64,000 nucleotides of DNA. Source: Actinopolymorpha cephalotaxi. Its GTDB lineage: Bacteria; Actinomycetota; Actinomycetes; Propionibacteriales; Actinopolymorphaceae. Shown here one piece after another: positions 17,424 to 25,700 of the stretch (position 1 is its first letter; each line of letters starts with the position of its first letter). Both the position numbers and the translations under genes were made by a program. The stretch lies in NCBI RefSeq assembly GCF_013408535.1, contig NZ_JACBZA010000001.1, forward strand, positions 1,882,850 through 1,946,849. Direction: 5' to 3'. The notes beneath the pieces were generated by a model. The model was not told the DNA's origin and did no database searches. It was given only the letters and a program-made list of their open reading frames with translations.

Positions 17424-19238
17424 ATGGCGGCAGATGAAAAGGCCGAGGCGAGCCCGATGGTGGGACCGACGGTGGCGCCGGAACCCGGGCAGGGATCGTC
17501 CCGGCGGCAGTTCGTCACCCGGGCGGTCGGTGTGGGGCTGACGGCGACCGCGGCGGGCCCGATGCTCGCCGCGTGCAGCAGCGGTGGGGACGGCGGCTCC
17601 AAGGACGCTGCCGTCAAGGACCCCTTGGCGGCCAAGGGTGGACCGAAGACCACGCCGAACTCGGACGTCATCTATCCCGACGGCTACGTCGGACCGCGGG
17701 CGTCGAAGAAGGCGCTGCTGGTCAAGGAGAAGGTGACGCTGCGCGTCGTCGTGCCTCAGAACGTCTCCGTCGGGGACTGGGCCAAGAACGACTTCAGCAA
17801 GTGGTACGAGAAGAACACCAACGTCTCCATCAAGTGGCAGGTGGTGGCCGGCGGGGACGACGCGATGACCAAGGTCAACGCGATGATCGCCTCCGGCGAC
17901 GTCCCCGACGTGTTCATGAACATCAACTTCACCAACGCCCAGCAGCTGCTGTACGGATCGCAGGGGCTGTTCGTCCCGCTGAACAAGCTGATCGACGAGT
18001 ACACCGTCGAGACCAAGCGGATCTTCAAGGACTACCCGGACGCCAAGAACCTCCTCACCGCGACGGACGGCAACATCTACTCGATGCCGTACGTCAACGA
18101 CTGCTTCCACTGCAACTGCGGCAACCAGCGGATGTGGATCTACAAGCCGTGGCTGGAAAAACTGGGCATGGAGATGCCCCAGTCGCTGGAGGAGTTCGAA
18201 GCGGTCCTGAAGGCGTTCAAGGACCGAGACCCCAACGGCAACGGCAAGCGCGACGAGGTGCCGTTGATGTCCAGCAAGGACGACGCGCTGGACACGTTCT
18301 TCATGAGCTCGTTCATGTACAACCCAGGTGAGCCGTGGCTGGTGCTGAACAACGGCAAGGTCGACGTGACCTTCAACAAGCCGGAGTGGCGCGAGGGCCT
18401 GCGCTACATGAACAAGCTGTACAAGCAGGGCCTGCTGGCCCGGCAGTCGTTCACCCAGGAAGGCGACCAGTTGCGCCGCGTCGGTGACCACAAGGGTGAC
18501 CCGATCCTGGGTGCGACCAGAACGTGGTACTGGGGCAGCTTCGCCACCCTGAACGACGACGACCCCAAGGCCCGCTGGCGCGACTACGTGGCCGTTCCCA
18601 CCCTGAAGGGGCCCGACGGCAAGCGCTTCGCGACCTGGAACTACTACGGCGCGGTGACCGGTGGCGCGTTCGTCGTGACCAAGGCGTGCAAGAACCCCGC
18701 CGTCGCGGTGCAGTGGGCAGACGGACAGTACGAGCTGGAGGCCATCATGCGGTCCTACAGCGGCGACCTCGACAAGGGCTGGCGCTGGGCGAAGAAGGGC
18801 GAGGTCGGCATCAACGGCAAGCAGGCCGTGTGGACCACTCTCGGCACCTGGCCGCCGCCGGACGGCCAGTGGTGGGGTCAGCTCGGCCTGGGCTACCGCT
18901 CCAACGACTACCGTCTCGGTGAGCTTGCCGACCCGAAGAACCCGACGTTCGAGAAGCCGCTGTACGAGGAGAGCAAGGAAGCCTACTACTCGTACAAGGT
19001 CGACAAGGAGACCCAGCTCCCGCCGCTGTACCTCGACGAGGAGCAGGCCGCGCAGACCGGCGAGCTCAGCCTCACTCTCGCCAACTACGTCAAGCAGTCC
19101 CTGTCGAAGTTCGTCCTCGGCCAGTGGGACGTCGACGACGACACCGCGTGGAAGAACTACCTCACGACAGTGGAGCGGATGGGGACTTCACAGTTCGTCG
19201 ACATCAACCAGAAGGCGTACGAGGCGAAGTACAAGTAG
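17424..19238 (+). CDS. Extracellular solute-binding lipoprotein (YtcQ/LplA type)
   Basis: 604 aa, long for the family as expected of the LplA/YtcQ group that takes up oligosaccharides. The N-terminus combines a twin-arginine pair (SRRQF, R27-R28) with a lipobox LAAC (C51), followed by a Ser/Gly-rich tether, so it is a membrane-anchored lipoprotein. The type 1 binding-protein body shows INFTNAQQLLYGSQGLFVPLNKLI and SMPYVNDCFHCNCGNQRMWIY. The latter has three closely spaced cysteines (CxxNC-like), unusual for an exported binding protein. The ATG at 17424 has GAGGAG upstream. Two permease genes follow. The ATPase is missing, implying a shared MsiK-like ATPase elsewhere. Confidence 0.9.
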   Translation: MAADEKAEASPMVGPTVAPEPGQGSSRRQFVTRAVGVGLTATAAGPMLAACSSGGDGGSKDAAVKDPLAAKGGPKTTPNSDVIYPDGYVGPRASKKALLVKEKVTLRVVVPQNVSVGDWAKNDFSKWYEKNTNVSIKWQVVAGGDDAMTKVNAMIASGDVPDVFMNINFTNAQQLLYGSQGLFVPLNKLIDEYTVETKRIFKDYPDAKNLLTATDGNIYSMPYVNDCFHCNCGNQRMWIYKPWLEKLGMEMPQSLEEFEAVLKAFKDRDPNGNGKRDEVPLMSSKDDALDTFFMSSFMYNPGEPWLVLNNGKVDVTFNKPEWREGLRYMNKLYKQGLLARQSFTQEGDQLRRVGDHKGDPILGATRTWYWGSFATLNDDDPKARWRDYVAVPTLKGPDGKRFATWNYYGAVTGGAFVVTKACKNPAVAVQWADGQYELEAIMRSYSGDLDKGWRWAKKGEVGINGKQAVWTTLGTWPPPDGQWWGQLGLGYRSNDYRLGELADPKNPTFEKPLYEESKEAYYSYKVDKETQLPPLYLDEEQAAQTGELSLTLANYVKQSLSKFVLGQWDVDDDTAWKNYLTTVERMGTSQFVDINQKAYEAKYK

Positions 19239-19266
19239 GCCGCCCGGCCCGACCCCGAAGCTCGGC

Positions 19267-19305
19267 GCGGGCGGGTCGCCGGTGTGCCCCCGGCGGCCCG
19301 CCCGC
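19267..19305 (+). terminator. Hairpin between binding-protein and permease genes
   Basis: 15-bp stem with one G-T pair (19267-19281 with 19291-19305) and a nine-base loop in the 102-bp gap. In ABC operons such hairpins stabilise or terminate part of the transcript so the binding protein outnumbers the permeases. That role is inferred here. Confidence 0.55.
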
Positions 19306-19340
19306 TCCGGATCGGTCCACGAACGAGGAGGAGTGTGAGC

Positions 19341-20237
19341 ATGGCGGTGACGGCAATGAAGGAGACCCGGTCCGACCGGATCTTCGACGTCTGCAACATC
19401 GCCGTCCTGGGGTTGTTCCTGCTGGCCGTGCTGTACCCGCTGGTCTACATCCTCAGCGCGTCGTTCAGCTCGGCCCAGGCGATCAGCTCCGGACAGGTGT
19501 GGTTGTGGCCGGTGGACTTCAACCTCGAGGGATACAAGGCGATCTTCGAGTACAAGTCGATCGTCGCCGGCTTCCTCAACTCGGTCTTCTACGCGGTGGT
19601 CGGCACGCTGATCAACGTGACCATGACGCTGCTGGCGGCCTACCCGCTGTCGCGGCGTGACCTGTACGGCCGCAACGGCTTCATGTTCTTGTTCGTGTTC
19701 ACCATGCTGTTCAGCGGCGGCATGATCCCGACGTACCTCGTCGTGCACCAGCTGGGGCTGCTGAACACCCGCTGGGCGCTGATCCTGCCGACCGCGATGG
19801 CGGTGTGGAACATGATCATCACCAGGACCTACTACCAGGTGACGATCCCGCACGAGCTGCTGGAGGCGGCCCGGATCGACGGGTGCGACGACTTCAAGTT
19901 CTTCACCCGGATCGTGCTGCCGCTGTCCAAGCCGATCATCGCGGTCAACGCGCTGCTGTACGCGGTGGGGCACTGGAACCAGTTCTTCAACGCCCTCATC
20001 TACCTGACCGACGAGTCGTTGTTCCCACTGCAGCTGGTGTTGCGCGAGATTCTGGTGAAGAACTCCATCGACCCCTCCCAGATCCAGGACGCGGCCGAAC
20101 TCATGCGGGTCCAGGAGCTGCGGGACCTGCTGAAGTACTCGTTGATCGTGATCGCCAGCGTCCCGCCGCTGCTGGCGTATCCGTTCGTGCAGCGGCACTT
20201 CGTCAAGGGCGTGATGATCGGCTCGCTCAAGGGCTGA
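19341..20237 (+). CDS. Carbohydrate ABC transporter permease (LplC/YtcP type)
   Basis: 298 aa inner-membrane permease with about six transmembrane helices. The EAA loop that docks the ATPase is visible as ELLEAARIDGCDDFKFFTRIVLPLSKPII, matching the EAA-x3-G-x9-I-x-LP consensus. The opening LGLFLLAVLYPLVYILSASFSS and the tail SVPPLLAYPFVQRHFVKGVMIGSLKG are typical of the YtcP/LplC branch. The ATG at 19341 is preferred since GAGGAGGAG ends eight bases before it; a GTG six bases earlier is too close to the site. It precedes the LplB-type permease, the reverse of the usual LplB-LplC order. Confidence 0.92.
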   Translation: MAVTAMKETRSDRIFDVCNIAVLGLFLLAVLYPLVYILSASFSSAQAISSGQVWLWPVDFNLEGYKAIFEYKSIVAGFLNSVFYAVVGTLINVTMTLLAAYPLSRRDLYGRNGFMFLFVFTMLFSGGMIPTYLVVHQLGLLNTRWALILPTAMAVWNMIITRTYYQVTIPHELLEAARIDGCDDFKFFTRIVLPLSKPIIAVNALLYAVGHWNQFFNALIYLTDESLFPLQLVLREILVKNSIDPSQIQDAAELMRVQELRDLLKYSLIVIASVPPLLAYPFVQRHFVKGVMIGSLKG

Positions 20238-20267
20238 CCGGTCTCCAGGAAGGGACGGGAGTACGAC

Positions 20268-21260
20268 GTGACAGACACACTTACCGACCGCCGGGAGATC
20301 GCCGAGTCCGGGCAGGACCGGCCGAGGCGGCTCGACCGAAGGACGCGCTGGGAGAGCACCGCCCGGCGGATCGGGCACGGCTGGCAGCTGTACCTCATGC
20401 TGTTGCTGCCGGTGGCGTACGTCATCATCTTCCAGTACTGGCCGATGTACGGCGTGCAGATCGCCTTCCGCAACTACAACGTCGTCCAGGGCATCACCGG
20501 AAGCCCCTGGGTCGGCTTCGACAACTTCACCCGGTTCATCGAGTCCTACCAGTTCTGGCCGGTGATCCGGAACACCATCGTCCTGCAGGCCTACGAGCTG
20601 GTGGCGACGTTCCCGTTGCCGATCGTCCTGGCGCTCGCCCTCAACTACGTGCGGGTCCGGTGGTTCCAGCGCACGGTGCAGATGGTGACGTACGCACCGC
20701 ACTTCATCTCCACCGTGGTGATCGTCGGCATGTTGTTCGTGCTGCTGGACCCGCGGATCGGCATGGTCAACAACCTGCTCGGCCTGTTCGGGATCTCCTC
20801 GACCGACTTCATGGGCGACCCGGGCCTGTTCCGGCACATCTACGTGTGGTCGGGCGTGTGGCAGAGCCTCGGCTTCTCCGCGATCATCTACCTGGCCGCG
20901 CTGGCCGGCATCGACCCCGAGCTGCACGAGGCGGCGATCGTCGACGGTGCGACGAAACTCAAGCGCATCTGGCACATCGACCTGCCCGGTATCGCGCCGA
21001 TCGCGGTGATCCTGCTGATTCTCAACATCGGCTCGATCCTGAGCATCGGTTTCGAGAAGGTGCTGCTGATGCAGAACAACCTCAACCTGTCCAGCTCGGA
21101 AGTGATCGACACCTACGTCTACAAGGTCGGCCTGGCCTCCGACGTGCCCCTCTTCTCCTACGCCGCGGCGATCGGGTTGTTCCGTTCGGTGGTCGGGCTG
21201 GTGCTGCTGATCGCGGCCAACCAGCTGGCCCGCAGGTTCGCGAAGTCCAGCCTGTGGTGA
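20268..21260 (+). CDS. Carbohydrate ABC transporter permease (LplB/YteP type)
   Basis: 330 aa partner permease with about six membrane helices after a charged cytoplasmic N-tail. Landmarks are YLMLLLPVAYVIIFQYWPMYG and GIQ/FRNYN-like FRNYNVVQGITGSPWVG, typical of YteP/LplB, and the ATPase-docking loop ELHEAAIVDGATKLKRIWHIDLPGI. The GTG at 20268 follows GGGAG at good spacing, 30 bp after the first permease. With the lipoprotein it forms a sugar importer lacking its own ATPase. The substrate is probably an oligosaccharide or glycan fragment judged from family and neighbours, not shown by the sequence. Confidence 0.92.
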   Translation: MTDTLTDRREIAESGQDRPRRLDRRTRWESTARRIGHGWQLYLMLLLPVAYVIIFQYWPMYGVQIAFRNYNVVQGITGSPWVGFDNFTRFIESYQFWPVIRNTIVLQAYELVATFPLPIVLALALNYVRVRWFQRTVQMVTYAPHFISTVVIVGMLFVLLDPRIGMVNNLLGLFGISSTDFMGDPGLFRHIYVWSGVWQSLGFSAIIYLAALAGIDPELHEAAIVDGATKLKRIWHIDLPGIAPIAVILLILNIGSILSIGFEKVLLMQNNLNLSSSEVIDTYVYKVGLASDVPLFSYAAAIGLFRSVVGLVLLIAANQLARRFAKSSLW

Positions 21261-21275
21261 GCCGCGGCGCGTAAG

Positions 21276-21314
21276 CCCGCCGGGCGAGTCGGGCGTGGGG
21301 AAACGCCCGGCGGG
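21276..21314 (+). terminator. Terminator-like hairpin after the permease operon
   Basis: 11-bp perfect arms (21276-21286 and 21304-21314) enclose a 17-base loop, and part of the right arm could pair instead with the loop's GGGCGT. It lies in the 67-bp gap before glutamate decarboxylase, so the sugar operon probably ends here. Confidence 0.45.
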
Positions 21315-21327
21315 GCAGGGGGATGCC

Positions 21328-22722
21328 ATGCGCTATCGCCGCACCTCGCCCCGGCTGCCGGACGAGGTGGCTGTCAACCCGCTCTTTGCACGACAGGGCG
21401 AGCGGCGGGTGCCGCGCTACTCCCTCGGCACCGACGAGATGCTGCCGGAGACGGCGTACCAGGTGATCCACGACGAGATCCTGCTGGACGGTAACGCCCG
21501 GCAGAATCTCGCGACGTTCGTGACCACCTGGATGGAACGCGAGGCCGACCAGCTCTACGCCGAGGCGGCGGACAAGAACCTCGTCGACAAGGACGAGTAC
21601 CCCCTCACCGCGGCGATCGAGAACCGCTGTGTCCACATCATCGCCAATCTCTGGCACGCGCCCGACAGCCACGCGGCCCTCGGCACGTCGACGGTCGGGT
21701 CGTCGGAGGCGTGCATGCTGAGCGGGCTGGCACTCAAGCGCCGCTGGCAGCACGCTCGTGCGGCCGAGGGCAAGCCGGCCGACCGGCCGAACATCGTGTT
21801 CAGCTCCGCGGTGCAGGTGGTCTGGGAGAAGTTCGCGAACTACTGGGAGGTGGAGCCGAGGTACGTCCCGGTCACCGCCGAACGGCCCAGCCTCACTCCC
21901 GACGGCGTCCTCGACGCGGTGGACGAGAACACCATCGGCGTGGTGGCCATCCTCGGGGTCACCTACACCGGGGCGTACGAGCCGGTGGCCGACATCGCGG
22001 CCGCACTCGACGACCTGCACGACCGCACCGGGCTGGACGTGCCGGTACACGTCGACGCCGCCTCCGGAGGCTTCGTCGCGCCGTTCCTTCATCCCACGCT
22101 GCGCTGGGACTTCCGGCTCAACCGGGTGCACTCCATCAACGCCTCCGGCCACAAGTACGGCCTGGTGTATCCGGGCGTCGGCTGGGCGGTGTGGCGTACG
22201 ACGGAGTTCGTCCCTCAGGAGCTGGTGTTCAAGGTGGCCTACCTGGGCGGTGAGGAGAGCACCTTCAACCTGAACTTCTCCCGGCCCGGCGCACAGGTGC
22301 TGCTGCAGTACTACAACTTCCTGCGGCTGGGCCGGCGAGGCTTCACCAGGGTGCAGCAGGCGAGCCACGACGTCGCCGGGACCATCGCCCACGGGCTCGC
22401 CGCGATGAAGGCGTTCGAGGTGATGTGGCCGGGCGCCGACCTCCCGGTGGTGTGCTGGCGGCTGGCCGACGGCCACACCGGCAACTGGGACCTTTACGAC
22501 CTGTCCAACCGGCTGCGCGGTCGCGGCTGGATGGTGCCGGCCTACCCGCTGCCGAAGAACCGCGAGGACGTGGTGGTGATGCGGATCGTGGTGCGCAACG
22601 GCCTGTCGGGCGACCTCGCCCAGCTGCTGCTGGACGACGTGGCCGACGCGGTGAAGTTCCTGGACCGGCTGCGCGAGTGGCTGCCGTCCGAGGGCCGTAC
22701 GACGTCGTCCTTCCACCACTGA
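21328..22722 (+). CDS. gadB: Glutamate decarboxylase
   Basis: 464 aa PLP enzyme converting glutamate to GABA and CO2 with proton consumption. Group II decarboxylase blocks include SLGTDEMLPETAYQVIHDE, GTSTVGSSEACMLSGLALK, VDAASGGFVAPF and the PLP lysine in INASGHKYGLVYPGVGW (K276). The C-terminus ends in SSFHH, like the bacterial GadB tail that senses pH. The ATG at 21328 follows AGGGGG. No GABA antiporter (gadC) is adjacent. Instead the giant P-type ATPase begins nine bases after the stop, so the two are likely co-transcribed, perhaps for acid or ion stress. Confidence 0.95.
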   Translation: MRYRRTSPRLPDEVAVNPLFARQGERRVPRYSLGTDEMLPETAYQVIHDEILLDGNARQNLATFVTTWMEREADQLYAEAADKNLVDKDEYPLTAAIENRCVHIIANLWHAPDSHAALGTSTVGSSEACMLSGLALKRRWQHARAAEGKPADRPNIVFSSAVQVVWEKFANYWEVEPRYVPVTAERPSLTPDGVLDAVDENTIGVVAILGVTYTGAYEPVADIAAALDDLHDRTGLDVPVHVDAASGGFVAPFLHPTLRWDFRLNRVHSINASGHKYGLVYPGVGWAVWRTTEFVPQELVFKVAYLGGEESTFNLNFSRPGAQVLLQYYNFLRLGRRGFTRVQQASHDVAGTIAHGLAAMKAFEVMWPGADLPVVCWRLADGHTGNWDLYDLSNRLRGRGWMVPAYPLPKNREDVVVMRIVVRNGLSGDLAQLLLDDVADAVKFLDRLREWLPSEGRTTSSFHH

Positions 22723-22731
22723 GCGCGGCAG

Positions 22732-25700
22732 ATGTTCCTGCCCGTGGTCGGCCGGCTGGTGCCGGGAGCGCTCTCACCCGGGTCGTGGCCGCGCCGGGGC
22801 CGGACCACCCGCCGGTCGTGGGTGGGCAACGGCCGGGCGCATGTCGAGGTACGCGGAGTGGACCGGCCGGGCAGCGGGCACCTGGCGGAGGAGTTCGAGG
22901 ACGCGGTGCTGGCCTTGCCCGGCGTACGACGTGCGTGGGTGAACGCGGTGCTGGGCCGGGTCGTGGTGGAGTACGACGGCGGTGCCGGCGAAGGCGCCGC
23001 GGACGTGCTCGGGGACGTTTCCGAGGTCCCGGAGGAGGAGGCGCCCGGGGTCCCGGTCGAGGTGCTGACCGCCGTCGCGGCCGTTGAGCGCCGGCATGGG
23101 CTGGCCGGCGAGCCCTTCCCCCCACGGCCGGACCATCCCGGTGACGTGGAGCCGCGCCAGTGGCAGCTGGTCGCGTTCGGCGCGGACGTCGCCGCGCTCG
23201 GCTTCAGTGTCGCCGGCCGGGCGTTGCGGATCGCCCGGCTGCCCGCGGAGGTGCCCACGCTGGTCGGCCTGATCGACTCCACGCCGCGACTGCGCCGGGA
23301 GTGGGAACGCCTGCTCGGCCGGTCCGCGGCCGACCTCACACTGGCGGCCGGCAACGCGCTCGCGCAGGGTCTCGCCCAGGGGCCGTTGGGGCTGCTCGTC
23401 GACGCCGCCCAGCGGCTGGCGCTGGCCGACGAGGCCGGGCGGCGCGGGCGGGTGTGGGCAGGACGGGAGGGGGAGCTGAGCGCGGCCGACGACGGGCAGC
23501 GGACGCCGGCGTTGTCGCTGCCGCCACGGCCGGCGCCGCTGCCGCCGGGTCCGGTCGAACGACTGGCCGACGTCGCCGGGCTGGCGTCGATGGTGGGTGC
23601 CGGTGCGACCATGCTGGCCACCCGTGACCCGCGGCGGACGATCGCCCTGGTCGGCGCCGGCATTCCCAAGGCGGGGCACGTGGCCCGGGAGGCGTTCGCG
23701 ACCGGTGTCAACCGGGCGTTGGCAGCGCGGGGAACGCTGTGCCTGGACCCGGAGGCGCTGCGCCGGCTGGACCGGGTGGACACGGTGGTGCTGGACGCGG
23801 CGATCCTGCGTACCGACGGGTTCGTCCTCGGGCCGCTGACGGTGTGCACGCCGGAAGCCGCCGAGTTCGTACGCACGAACGGGCGCAAGGCCAACGCACG
23901 TAAAGCCAACGCACACGGGGGAAACGGGCACCATCCTGACGGCGCCGGCCCGGCGGTCGAGGCCCGGCTGCGGCTGCGCGCCGAAAGCCTCTTCGACCCC
24001 GCCCTCCCGAAAACCGTGCACCGGCAGGGCGGGTGGACGCTCGGCCCGCTGACGGAGCTGACCCACCGGCTGGGTTCGGTTCCGGCGGCGGTACGGGCGA
24101 CGGCGCACCGGCTGGCCGGCCAGGGTGCGGTCGCGCTGGGGCTGGCGCGCGGGGGAGAGCTGGTCGCGGTGCTGGCGGCGGAGCCGGAGTTCGCGCCGCT
24201 GGCCGACGCGCTGGTGGCGGCCGCGGGCGGCGCGGGGGAGGTGATGGTCGCCGGGCGGGGGAGTGGGGTGGCCGGCCGGCTCGGCGTCGAACGCGACCTG
24301 CCGGCGGGGAACCGGCTGCCCGGCGCGATCCGCGCGCTGCAGGCCGAGGGCCGGGTGGTGGTGCTGGTCGGCGTAGGTCCGGGTGCCGCGCTGGCGACCG
24401 CCGACTGCGGCATCGGCGTACCCCAGCGCGGGCACCGGCCACCGTGGGGCGCCCACCTGCTGAGCGGACCGGGCCTGTCGGATGCCTGTCTGCTGCTCGA
24501 CGCGGCGGCCGCGGCGAAGGCGGTGTCCCGGCGCGGTGCGGCGCTGGCCGGGTACGGCTCGGTCACCGGTGCCCTGCTGGCCGCGCTCGGCCCGGCCCGC
24601 GGTGCCACCGAACGCGCCCTGATCGGCGTCAACGTCGCCGCGGCGGCGGGCTTCGTCTCCGGCACCTGGTCGGCCGCCGCGCTGGCCCACCGGCCCGAGC
24701 CGGTACGCACCGACCGCAACCACTGGCACTCCCTGGACGCCTCGGCCGCACTGCGCCGCCTGCGCAGCACTCCTCGGGGGCTCACCGAGCACGAGGCGGC
24801 CGCCCGGCTGCCGGCCGTGTCACCGGACGGCGACGACCACCACGCGAACGTTCTCAGCGCCAGCCTGGAGGAGCTGGCCAACCCGCTCACCCCCACGCTC
24901 GCGGCCGGTGCCGGGGTCGCCGCGGCCAGTGGTTCGGTGTCCGACGCGGCGCTGATCGGCGCGGTGATGGGAGTGAACGCCGTCATCGGCGGCATGCAGC
25001 GGGTGGGCACCGACCGGGCGGTGCGCCGGTTGGCCGACACCAGCGCGGCCAGGGTCCGGGTCCGGCGTGATGGCCACGAGGTGGAGGTGCTCGCCGACCA
25101 GTTGGTGCCCGGCGACGTGGTGGTGCTGCGCGCCGGTGACGCCGTGCCCGCCGACGCCCGGATCCTCACCGAACGGGCGCTGGAGACCGACGAGTCCAGC
25201 CTCACCGGTGAGTCGCAGCTGGTCGCCAAGACGGCCGAGCCGTGCACCGCCGCGGACGTCGCCGATCGTTCCAGCATGGTGTACGACGGGACGGTGGTCG
25301 CGGCCGGTCGTACGTCCGCGCTGGTAGTCGCGACCGGCGCGGAGACCGAGGCCGGCCGGGGAACCCGCGCGATGGCGGCCCACCGACCGCCCGGTGGCGG
25401 CGTCCAGGAACGCCTGAACCGCCTTGTGCGGTTGACTGTTCCGGTGTCGCTGAGTAGCGGCGCGGCGCTCGTGGGCGTGGGCCTGCTGCGTGGGCGCAGA
25501 CTTCGCGACACGCTCGGTACGGCGGTGAGCCTGGCCGTGGCGTCCGTACCGGAGGGGCTTCCGGTGGTGGCGACCGTGGCGCAGCTGGCGTCCGCGCGCC
25601 GGCTGTCCGCCCGCAACGCGCTGGTGCGCAACCCGCCGACGGTGGAGACGCTCGGACGGGTGACGACCCTGCTGCTCGACAAGACCGGAACGCTCACCGA

